Of a stretch of 64,000 bases of DNA, positions 54,983 through 64,000 are shown one piece after another. Source of the DNA: Bremia lactucae (lineage: Eukaryota > Oomycota > Peronosporomycetes > Peronosporales > Peronosporaceae). Made by a program: the position numbers and the translations under genes. The notes beneath the pieces were generated by a model that saw only the letters and a program-made list of their open reading frames with translations, ran no database searches and was not told where the DNA came from. The stretch's first letter is position 1. Every line of letters starts with the position of its first letter. Location of the stretch: contig NC_090613.1 in the NCBI RefSeq assembly GCF_004359215.1, positions 5,922,965 through 5,986,964 on the forward strand. Reading direction: 5' to 3'.

Positions 54983-56042
54983 CCTTAGTTGACAATTGAC
55001 TCGTAAGCGCTTACGCAAGAAATGTAAATGGAATTTTGGGAAAGTATACGGCCCAGCTATAACGGAAACTCCCGAATTTGAAAGCCTTTGGGTCGTCATC
55101 ACGAATCCTATTATCTCACATGATATGTCTTTCCCCCAAAAAATTGCGGTCACATTTAGCTAGCAGCAAGTGTATTCTTAGTTTTTAATGTTTCAACACG
55201 TCGTTATTTTTGTGTAATCATGAGCAACTTTGCCGTCTCGGTTCACGCTTGTAATTTCTGTAAAGCATCTCCGATGGCCACTTCTCCTTGCGTATGTGTA
55301 TGAAGCATATTGACAAATTATAATGTCGTAGGCACCTCAACGATAGGAAAGACATCGACAAGGTGTCAAAAAATCTCCCCCTTTAGCGCGGCAGCCGCTA
55401 ATGTAAGCATACATAACCAATAGGCATCCTTCAATTGCTAGTGCCTATACGTTTTTTCGCGAAAGCATCGTACCCCCTTGACATCCCAGCTTTATAATAT
55501 CTTTGTCAAGGGCTACAATCCCGTCAAAACTTGGGTAATTCCTTTAAAAAGCCGCACAATCTGACCGTCCCGTCTGGATTAATATTTTTTGACGTCATCC
55601 ATTCGCTATGCAACTGAGCCATTGACGTGCATACTTGGTCAAGGACGTCATTTTACTACATTCCACGAGAAGTTTGGTGTGTCCATGCTCACGTAATATT
55701 AATTTCTAAATTCATTTGAAAAAAATGGACTTCAACTTCCTTTTAGAATTTAAAAATGTTCGTCTTTCATTTCTTTAAGTGCAGAAATGCAATTTAAAAC
55801 ACAACCACCGCATCGAAAGCTCAATAAGGCGACGCTCACCACAAATTTGCATTAATAAATGGGCCACTAGATTTAGCAAAATAACCATGACTTCAATATT
55901 GCTAAGAGCGAGTTTGCTTGTGTAATGGGTCCACATCGGTTGGAGAACCGTTGTTGCAATCCATTTACTTTATGGGTAAAAAAACTATATTGTATTCTAG
56001 AACAGTTAAATACTTAAAATCCCATTTATTATGGGTAACAAA
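54983..56042. other. Intergenic sequence with a short protein-like stretch
   Basis: Just right of Gypsy B, plus-strand bases about 55000-55160 encode a 50-residue run without stops (KCKWNFGKVYGPAITETPEF, then WVVITNPIISHDMSFP). It reads like real protein, but no start, splice pattern or family was found. The rest is AT-rich with no gene. Confidence 0.3.
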
Positions 56043-56804
56043 TGTTGTCGCCGCCAGATGTAAATCTGGCGGCCGAAATCTATTTTTAAATTAGCTAGGG
56101 TAAGATTTTATATTTATTAATCAAATCAAGTGTAGTTCCTCTTTGATCTTAAAGCTTTAAGTGCCTACGTAAGGCTTGCGCATTGATCTGTAAAACATAG
56201 AAGCCTTTCTAAGGTATATCCTGTTGGGCACTAGTTGCCACATGGTTCTACGAATCCCTTAATCCCTTGAACTAGGATCCCCTAAGCTTTAATAGCTTGT
56301 ACAACTCCCTGAATCATTAAGCCCACTAGTTCAATAGAACTAAGCGACTCTCTGAGTCTGAAAATCTTCCTCTGACTTTAGGAGCGAGGTAGCTCCGCTA
56401 CAGCTTGACTCAGCATTTGGAAAGTGTGACAAAATGTCGCTTTTCCCTGAATACTATATTGCTTCTGTGACGACAACTGAGGCTAAAGGAAGACTGAATC
56501 AATCCTAAGTTTTTCCTAACTAACAATTATGTTGGCGTGAAGCACTCTTAAATGTATCGCCTATCCTTATCTAAGTCTTCTAATCATCATCTCTCCTACT
56601 TGACGCATACTAAATGTGAATTACGAAATGAATGGCTCAAAGCATTACTAATGATTGGTACCAGTAATCCTTGTCTGTATAAAGGCTGCTTGTCCAGCTC
56701 CTTGATACAGTTTCAATTCAATCACTCATCTAACGTTTACATCAAACTTGACAAAGACACTTGCTGCCTACAACATTTCAATAAGCTTACGCAAAACCAA
56801 TAAC
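56043..56804. repeat. Possible LTR or terminal part of an unidentified element
   Basis: Begins TGTTGTCGCCGCCAG, with a 9-bp inverted repeat (CCGCCAGAT, GTAA, ATCTGGCGG), a kind of terminus I associate with oomycete Copia LTRs. A possible end is at AACCAATAACA. No coding sequence or second copy is in the window, so the assignment is weak. Confidence 0.3.
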
Positions 56805-57155
56805 ACATTTGAAGAGCTCTTTAGAGTTCATTATAAGGCCATGGATTGGCAATTAAAAAATTGCGATATCACATAAAGTACGACTCAGGAGGGACAAAAG
56901 TACAGCTTTAATAATCCAAAAATAAAAAGTCAATCCTAATTTAAATTTGACAGCGCAAAACTGCCACTTAGTTAATTGACTGCCCATTTTCTTTGCATTA
57001 CGCTACAGTATATAAACCTGAATCAAAATGGAGGTTGCTTGTGAAGAATGGCCGGCATAACCTTGAACAAAAAATAATTGCTGAGTATCCAATAGCACAA
57101 AGACTTATTATTGAGGAAAAAATCATCATTCAAAGGACCCACCAATCTGGAGCTA

Positions 57156-57642
57156 TGTAAGGGGCACCTTTCGCTACTGCTGATACCAGTATTAGCCAAC
57201 CTACACTGATCGCAGTTAATGTGAGGTGCCTCGAAACTTCAGTACACAAAGATACAGAAGAAAAATTCTATGAAGCTAAGAGGACTTAGCTTGTAGGGTC
57301 TAGTCTAACGCTTAGAATAGGGAAAATATATTAATGTGTTAAGTTCTTACGTAACGATCTTCTATATCGTACTGACTTTATTATATTAAAATCTATACCC
57401 TACTTGCGCACTGCATAATCGTGCCTTGTGAACATTGGCGGGATTGATTTAAACTAAATCAATCAATAGAACTAATGTCTTATTGCGTCAATATAACAAA
57501 TTTGGTAATATCGAAGCTATTAAGTCAAAAAATCAATAGAGATAATTATTAGTACTTCTTAGTTTATTTCCTATCATAGATCATAATTCTAATTATTACT
57601 CTTTTTAGGAGATAAATGTATGCAACGGGACACCTCGTTAGC
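57156..57642 (-). repeat. 3' LTR of Gypsy C
   Basis: Starts TGTAAGGGGCACC on plus and ends near CACCTCGTTAGC. Compared with the right LTR its end carries a small insertion (ATGCAACGGGACA), which makes the exact end uncertain. Confidence 0.75.
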
Positions 57643-57811
57643 TCCCCTTGACTAGCAGTAACAATAGTGACTGATGCGGAGTGGCAGATATATACTTTAA
57701 TGTATTTTCCGGTAGTTTGTACATTTTAGTTTCATTTAATATTCCACTGTTATCGCATTATGGATTTTTGTTCAAAAATCAATTCGTTTGCGCACTTCAA
57801 CTAAAAAGTCC

Positions 57812-59583
57812 ATGCGCGTAGCCCGCGAGGCTGCTAAGCTGGTAGCTGCACGGATCAGCGCAGTTGCTGGTAATGCAAATGTTTCAGTAGACGGTAATGC
57901 GTCTACTGTGGGAAAAAGATATCAACTCCTACTTCCATTCAAGGTGATTGGACTATGTCACGTACTACGCCAATAGTAGGTGACTAGTCCAAGTCGGCGT
58001 CATCGCCCGACTCAGTGACTAATGTGAAGGCCGCCTGAATTACCCGAAGCTGAGTCCATTAACCTTCAGGCTCTAACATGACAAATAAAGAGGTGATGAC
58101 GAGGTTGTTTAACTTGTCGGACCTCTTTGGTGGGGAGTCATCTGATGATAATTCCATAGATAATGGCAGCTCTAATAATGTCAGGATGCACCACTAGGAA
58201 CGAAATGATCGTCAAGGTCTCTCGATCAGCATACTACTGGTTGCGCTAGTATGCATCACCAGGAATGTAGTGATTCTAGGACTCGCTTTGAAAGTGATGT
58301 AAGCGTTAGCATTGACCGCAACACTTTATAGTTTGCTTCTGAAAAGAGCCTATCAAGGCCTCTAAGGGCAATCTAATTCGCTGGTCTGGTATGACTAACG
58401 ATCGGTATCGTATTCCATTGTTTGACTCGTCCAGGCTCCAGAAGCCTGGTGGAGATAAAACGGAATCCTTCGTCGATGCATTTTACCGACATCGGTGGTT
58501 CGCTTGTAAGCGGGCAAAAGATGTCACCCCTTTATTCCTAGCTTGGGAAGGATTTATACAGAGTATGCAAAGCATAGGTCGGGAGGCCTGGCTTGAAAAA
58601 CTGGATGTTTTTCGTGAACGGCAGAGAAACGGTTCGCATTTGGTCCACGCTACAAGCTGCACCGTTTGTCTGGAGAGGCAGGGATACTTGGCTTCTCGTG
58701 GGAGGACTCATGTCCATGCTGCTTTAAGGGTGTAGGTCACGACCATAAGGAGGCATACTCCCTTAAGGATACTCATTGGAAGACGCTCATCTCTTGTGAG
58801 ATGCGCGAAGGCATTGAAATCCTCCAATCCTTTTACGAGCGCAGGAAGCGCCCGTTCTCTGATGGACCCTTTGTCGAGGAGGATGGGTCTTATTGGTAAA
58901 ACGAGACCCGAAAAGTCCATCATCAGTTGAGAACGAGTTTCCTAACCATTATGCGAGGGTGGATACCCTCGCCAACGAACGAGATAAAACGTTCGAACCA
59001 CCTATCAAGAAACGCACTGACCACTCGAATTCGTCATTGGATGTGGAGGAAAGGAAAATTCGGGTTTTCCTCGTTTGACGAACCTGATTCAACATCGTTA
59101 TTTAAATCACACCCTTTATTATTTGAGGACGATATTGATCACAAGCGATCTCGTTGCTGCGAGTCGCAGTGACGGTCGATAATGTTTCTCGGGAACAGTT
59201 GAGCGATCATGCGCAAGTTGCGACTGATCAACTGGCGAACAAAAGGACACGTTAGTCCCTTCAAAGCAAGCTGGTGACAGCTTGCCAAAATCTCTTCCTT
59301 GGAGAGAGGAGTGGGACGTCTGGTTCATGAGATCCAATCTCTTTCCCGAGACTTTCATTCTTTGACTCGGGACTAAAAGGATTTGGCAGATGCCTTAGAC
59401 CGTTCCGGTGTAATTCGGGATTGGAAGGACTCACGTACTGATGGTATGGCGATGACGCCCGACAGAACCTACGAGACAGTTCGATCGTGTATGTATTGCC
59501 TTGTCAATGCAATACACGAAACGGTCCGATACCTGGGCTGTAATATATTAGTGCCCACACATTTGTTGGTAGCTTTACCGTAA
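57812..59583 (+). pseudogene. Antisense ORF of Gypsy C
   Basis: Opposite to pol. It starts near 57812 (MRVAREAAKLVAARISAV). The central part at 58391-58735 has PLFDSSRLQ, SFVDAFYRHRWF, VTPLFLAWEGFIQSMQSIG, EAWLEKLDVF and SCTVCLERQG. A frame change leads to GILGFSWEDSCPCCFKG, then SCEMREGIEILQSFYERRK and FSDGP by 58870. The end has short coiled-coil-like helices (LVHEIQSLSREFHSL, about 59320-59365) and a Cys-poor tail to 59583. The Cys pairs could bind zinc. Motifs and order match element A. Frameshifts make this copy non-functional. Confidence 0.6.
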
Positions 59584-59989
59584 ACATTTGCACTAGATCG
59601 CTATCATTAAATAAAGAATGCTTGCTCTTCTATTTTTGTCACAGTTTAGTTTTCGATCCACTGCAAAAGCGATTAACCATTGTATGAAATGGGGGACTAC
59701 TGCTTCTCTAACCAGCAGGAATTCACCTGCTGACTCGATTTGTTTTTGTCGTCAGTGCGACCGGTGCGGAAATGTCATTCTGCTCATTCGTGAGAGCATT
59801 ATTGTTTCATAAACAATATTGTTCTCATGCTGAGTCACTCAGCATCGTTGTGAAAGTAAGTAATAGCATTATTGTTATTTCTGAGTTTTCCACTTCAATG
59901 TTGATTGATCAACACTGGTATTCTTCGCATTGATTGTAAGCCCAATGAGTGATGAGCAGCAGCTAGATTCCTCTTTGCTCGAGCTAGTC

Positions 59990-60700
59990 CAACTCTCTTC
60001 AATACGAGTTTCTCTCAAACAAGGTTTTTACGTGGATGGCGCAAGTCATTCATGTATGCTTTGTAGAAGCATGCGCTGAACTGTTGATAGCAAATTCAAC
60101 CATCGGCAAGATCTCGCTTCAACTCGTAAAAGTGGTGGGCAGATCCACGAAGTATCTCTTCGAGGATAGGATTTGCGCGTTCTGTCTGACCATCTGTATC
60201 AGGATGATTAGAAGTTGACATTTACAAGTGTGTTCCAAGTGGTTTGAATAAAGTTTGCTTAGAATTCTCCCGTGAATCTAGGGTCTCGATCTGAGACCAG
60301 CTTACAGAATAACCCATGGAGCCGAAAAATCGTATCAACAAAGACACGAGCCCAGCCTTTGACTGTGATCGACTCCGGGACTACAGCAAGATGTCCCATC
60401 TTGCTGAAACGATCAACAAACACAAGAACACCCGTATTCGTGTGATCATCTTCGGTGAAACCGAAGACGAAGTCCATAGGGGTACGGACCGCCAACACTC
60501 TACCAGAACGAGCATAGGTTGTAAAGGTGCACGGGATGAAGCAATAGGCTTTACCCGTTGACAAACTTCGCAAGTATGTATGTACATGCGGACGAACTCA
60601 TACTGGCGTGGCCAGCTGAAGTCGCGACTTATCGTGAGATAAGTCATCTCACATCAAAGATGACCACTTATTGCTACATCGTGGCACTCATACATAATGC
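59990..60700 (-). pseudogene. Gypsy C integrase
   Basis: On minus: FSWPRQYEFVRMYI, CEVCQRVKPIASSRAPL (zinc region), then DFVFGFTEDDH, GVLVFVDRFSKMGHLAVVPESI and SDRDPRFTGEF. After a break it reads DGQTERAN and AINN-like sequence around 60120-60220. The triad residues can be seen but frames shift between them. Confidence 0.75.
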
Positions 60701-61200
60701 GTAAAAGCAAATCATCACGGGTGGGGATGACGAGACGAGGTGTGTCGCCAGCAATGGCTGTGTAATACACTAACTTATTGCGTGTTGTGTATCGATCTAT
60801 TGAGGATCAATGCAATTTTGACAATCCTGGTAAGGATTGTTGGGATATTTTTTTTGATTCAATCCATCAACCATTAAAGATTCCTACCTGCTTGATAAGC
60901 TCTTCTAACGTCGTCAAGTAATGTTGACGACAAACACTTTTTTTGCAACAGTGGTCTTATGATCACTGTTAATTTGCGCAACCGGCTCATCGGCCTGCGC
61001 GAAAGGGCATCAGCGACAACGTTAAGTCGTTCTAATTTATACCTTCGGAGAAGTTATACTCCGCAAAGAAGGACAATCATCTCGTCATGTTTTGCGAGAA
61101 ATGTGAACTATTTACGGCCGCGCGTAAAGATGCATGATCCTAATTAACAATGAACGGTCTATTTCCCATGAGATAGACCCTTAACTTAGCAAGTGCGTAT

Positions 61201-61470
61201 TTATGACAAGTAGTTCCTGGTCATGCACTGGATAGTTGCATTCAGCTGGTTGAGCTGATGCGATTGATAACAGACAGCGCGCTCTGCGCAATCTGTGTCA
61301 CATTGCATTATCGAACAGCCGACACCAGCGATTGCAAAAATCGCTGGCAGACCACATGGAATGGTTTGTCTTGATTCACAATCGCCAGAATTCGCGATTG
61401 CATCAAGGTTGCTTGAAATCTTCAAAGGAACGCTGACAATCAGCGTTCCATGACCACTTTGCGTTTCTCT
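61201..61470 (-). pseudogene. Gypsy C RNase H
   Basis: On minus: DAIANSGDCES..., CSIMQCDTDCAERAVCYQSHQL and NATIQCMTRNYLS, a mutated version of the RNase H start found in related elements (the scrap at 31345-31500 keeps a better copy of the same part). Confidence 0.7.
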
Positions 61471-61699
61471 TCAACATTGAAAAGAGACGTACTGTCATTT
61501 AGACGTAATTGCGTGAGTACTTGTACAGGTACCCCGTTAATAGGAGGAGCTTTCGAAGTCCATTAACATCGACTCGGACAGACCAATCAGTGATCATCTT
61601 CTTCTTTTTCGGACCGGGCGAACACCGCTTTTACCCACGATGCACTTAAGAAGTGGTATCCTGCTTGCAGCGAATATACACCTCTTGAGATTTGCATTC

Positions 61700-62160
61700 A
61701 ACTTGTGCTAACGCATAAAAATAATTATCTTTTGGACGTGGCTACGGTGTACTTCAACGTCCGACTTTACATTCTTGTCTCTGCTATGAACATAGCCATC
61801 ATCAAAACAACTCCGTGTGAAATCCCGCATGGATCTCAACAGATTGGTTACACATCTGTTAAATCTCGCAAGGACATAACTAAGCCCCTGTGGCATTACT
61901 AGCCACTCTCATAGCATACCGCTTGGGTGCTTGCTCCTGAAAACGAAACATCTTGCTCACGCATAAGGATCTGAAAGAATCCATCATCAGAGCCGTTTAC
62001 GACTAAATAGTTTTCAATACCATCAATGATTACGTCATTTCGTTGTATCAGCGTTTGAGCCGGTACAGTTGCAGCGTTTAGTTTATTGAATGTATGCACG
62101 ATCTGCCATCCTCCTGTTGCTCGCACACAGAAGGTCAGAGGGGAACTTGATTTCCTCACA
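61700..62160 (-). pseudogene. Gypsy C reverse transcriptase
   Basis: On minus: WQIVHTFNKLNAATVPAQT, DGFFQILMREQDVS, MPQGLSYVLARFNRCVTNLLR and the catalytic box as CFDDGYVHSRD, where YFDD has become CFDD. Stops interrupt it at the middle. Confidence 0.8.
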
Positions 62161-62329
62161 TGGCTCGCTGCTAAGCGATCGGCAGAAAATTGTCGATCGC
62201 TATAACTTGTTCACGAGGCAAGTTGACCATTGCTTCATGACACAGTATTTCGAACCTCGGATTAGGTCAATTTCGTGTCGAGTGCCTTTGACCTTCGGCA
62301 ACTCACACGGTACAATTCAAGGAACGCCC

Positions 62330-62611
62330 CCCCCAATCGACGCACCTCTGGGTGTTGAGAGCCTTGCTGGTGAAGCAAGGCTACTTGTTTTGGGCCCCGT
62401 CGAGTTCGTGTTATATGAACTAGGCTATGGCCGCATGCTGATCATCTGTGTTCAGAGTGAACAACATAGCGCCAACGGCTGGCCCGCCTACGACCGAACT
62501 CAGTCGTTCGACCGCTCTCAATTCAAGGTCACTCGAATAAGTAAACGTTTCACACGTTGCGTGATAACCTTCTTGAGGGGCTAGAAAGCTCCCTCCTTCT
62601 TCATCTAACAT
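62330..62611 (-). pseudogene. Gypsy C gag start
   Basis: Starts at 62611 with MLDEEGG and contains LELRAVERLSSVVGGPAVGAML, similar to element A gag (IKRNAVERMSSTIGNDAILAML). Only the start of gag is left; reverse transcriptase follows within 300 bp, so the rest of gag and the protease are deleted. Confidence 0.7.
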
Positions 62612-62667
62612 TTACGTGTTGGATGGAATATGCGTAGGTTGTTGAACGGACTACGAATTGCAAGATG

Positions 62668-63129
62668 TGTTACGGAGCACCCTTTGCTAGTTTTGTTAAC
62701 AGTACTAGACAACCTACACTGATTACAGTGAAGGTGGGGTGGCTCGGTTACTTTACGTACACGACATGCAGAGGAAAATTACAGGTAGCTAAGTAGTCTT
62801 AGCTACCACAGGTTAGTTCTTAGGCTTTAGAATCGAGAAAAAGTAAAGTTGTATTAATTTTCTTAAATTCCATCCTAAAGATCTTCTTTCTAATACTGTC
62901 TTTATTATATTTTCTAATAACAAAATATGTATGGCGGCTACTTGCGCACCGCACAATCGTGTCTTATAATATTGGCGGGTTGATTTCAACCATCATATTG
63001 CGTCAATATTACCAAATTTGGTAATATTGTAATTATTGAGTCAAAATTTATAAAGATTATAATTTTGTTCTTCTTTGTTTATTTCCTCTCATATGAAATA
63101 ATATTCTTGTAAAGGGGAAACCCGTTACA
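62668..63129 (-). repeat. 5' LTR of Gypsy C
   Basis: 462 bp, plus-strand TGTTACGGAGCACC to ACCCGTTACA. It shares stretches such as TTACTTGCGCACCGCA-like and TTGCGTCAATAT with 57156-57642. Confidence 0.8.
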
Positions 63130-63587
63130 ACCTAACGATGATCGCAAGTCAACGAGTTTTCTTGAATAAGGTCGACGTTAAGGACGCTTTCAATCCTGTA
63201 ATCCCAGAAACTTGATTGTTAGTTTGGTAGAGCAAAGCAGTACGGATCGATTAAACTCTACTAATAATGTGGAGAAGTAATTGTATCAATTGATCTAGAA
63301 GGAAGGAATCTATTTAGGCTCACGATTTTTTCAGGCACTGGCATCATGTGCCGTCAATGCTAATTGCAGGCGCTGCGCTTATTTTGAGCAAAAACAAATT
63401 TGAAAATCGAACACGTAAAAGTAACAAAATTAATTTGCCGTAAAAAAAGTCTAGCTGATGTTGATGACATCTGACGGTTTTCCTCAAATGCATTTCGATG
63501 GGTTCCGTGTGATGTCTATAATACCGTAAATGTTCAAATCACAATCCTTCCTTATAAATTTGCCGAAAAGTCTCAAGCGAGAGCACA
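63130..63587. other. Upstream region of the right-edge gene
   Basis: No element recognised. AT-rich, with stops in all frames; presumably holds the promoter of the gene that starts at 63588. Confidence 0.4.
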
Positions 63588-64000
63588 ATGGGGTTGTGTT
63601 CATCTAAATCGATCGCTACAACTGAAGTCGTGCCCTTCGTGGCACCAGATAGATGTGCATTTGAAGCTGAAGTAAATGAAGCTAATAATGGTATAAATGA
63701 AATGTTGATGGATCGTGTGCACGAAGCATCTGTGAACAAATCGAAGGCGCTGGTGGTTGGGACTAAAGTGCTACTGCGCTATCCGGAGAACGCGGTCACT
63801 CAATATTCCCCGGCTTTATTGCAGAAAATATCCCACAGTGCCGACGATATCCCGATTTCGTCCACTTATCATCGCGTACACAGTGCCGAGGTGGCCATGC
63901 AAGAGGAGAAGCGGCAGGAGGAGGTGCGGCGAGAAGCTGAGCAGCGTGCACTTGAAGTGCGGGAATATATTTCAGCTCTGCAAATTGCATCAACTGATGT
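63588..64000 (+). CDS. Partial gene, probable N-myristoylated protein with coiled coil, runs off the window
   Basis: ATG at 63588 opens a frame with no stop to base 64000 (137 codons). The start MGLCSSK has Gly2 for myristoylation and Cys4 for palmitoylation, a common membrane-anchor signature. Later come VVGTKVLLRYPENAV, SADDIPISSTYHRVHSAE and a charged Glu/Arg/Gln-rich helix (EEKRQEEVRREAEQRALEV) typical of a coiled coil. The family is not recognised. The lack of stops, ordered composition and strong start support a real gene, probably a membrane-attached scaffold or signalling protein. Confidence 0.65.
   Translation, partial: MGLCSSKSIATTEVVPFVAPDRCAFEAEVNEANNGINEMLMDRVHEASVNKSKALVVGTKVLLRYPENAVTQYSPALLQKISHSADDIPISSTYHRVHSAEVAMQEEKRQEEVRREAEQRALEVREYISALQIASTD

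Larger units (their letters stand above)
57156..63129 (-). mobile_element. Ty3/Gypsy retrotransposon C, minus orientation, degenerate
   Basis: About 6 kb. On plus, the left LTR is 57156 to about 57642 and the right LTR is 62668-63129. Flanks AGCTA and ACCTA differ at one of five bases, fitting an old target duplication. Beside the right LTR the minus strand carries a primer-site region resembling that of element A (TCGTAGTCCG versus TTGTAGTCCG). Gag, reverse transcriptase, RNase H and integrase pieces follow on minus; an antisense gene reads plus next to the left (3') LTR. Confidence 0.85.

Noticed and set aside
49542..54987. Target-site duplication for Gypsy B
   Set aside because: The flanks CGAGA and CCTTA do not match, so no duplication is claimed.
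1..64000. CRISPR arrays, tRNA or rRNA genes
   Set aside because: No regularly spaced repeats, cloverleaf with intact T-loop, or rRNA core sequences were seen; a covariance search for tRNAs would be decisive but could not be run.

Overview
The window looks like a nuclear contig of an oomycete, most likely a peronosporalean such as a downy mildew or Phytophthora relative. I infer this from short GT-AG introns (about 40-140 bp), a FYVE-domain/PI3-kinase fusion, an aspartokinase/homoserine dehydrogenase fusion, closely packed host genes, and Ty3/Gypsy, Copia, MULE and hAT relics typical of these genomes. I ran no searches; names rest on recognised motifs and reading frames. Exon boundaries were placed by hand from frame and splice signals.

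Layout. 1-1418 is a MULE fragment carrying a broken VPS4 copy. 1419-8405 is decayed repeat DNA with a LINE-like scrap and a zf-BED/hAT transposase pseudogene (6214-7949, minus). 8406-18150 is a gene island: a YkgJ/methyltransferase fusion, the NatA subunit NAA15 and an LpxB-like gene on plus, then aspartokinase/homoserine dehydrogenase on minus. 18372-25215 is Gypsy element A. 25299-28568 is a nest of an internally deleted Copia element, a Gypsy scrap and a solo LTR. 29037-33728 is a MULE with a nearly full-length VPS4 pseudogene as passenger, itself hit by a solo LTR. 33882-48485 is a second gene island: FYVE-PI3K (minus), REEP/HVA22 (plus), an 826-residue orphan (plus), a 5'-nucleotidase-like gene (plus), an ELAPOR-like receptor (minus) and a small secreted Gly/Tyr/Arg-rich protein (plus). 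49547-54982 is Gypsy B, 57156-63129 is Gypsy C (minus). A gene for a probably N-myristoylated protein starts at 63588 and leaves the window.

Host genes and their likely roles: protein N-terminal acetylation (NAA15), lysine or protein methylation (METTL13-like), lysine/threonine precursor synthesis, endosomal PI3P signalling, ER shaping, nucleotide or phosphoester hydrolysis, and lysosome/endosome trafficking. They are individually transcribed and not an operon.

The most unusual content is in the mobile DNA. All three Gypsy elements carry a second gene on the opposite strand between pol and the 3' LTR, with a shared layout and, between A and C, a shared motif. The MULE carries an intron-bearing copy of the ESCRT ATPase VPS4, and a second broken copy of the same cassette lies inverted at the left edge. 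Several elements have lost their reverse transcriptase while keeping other parts.
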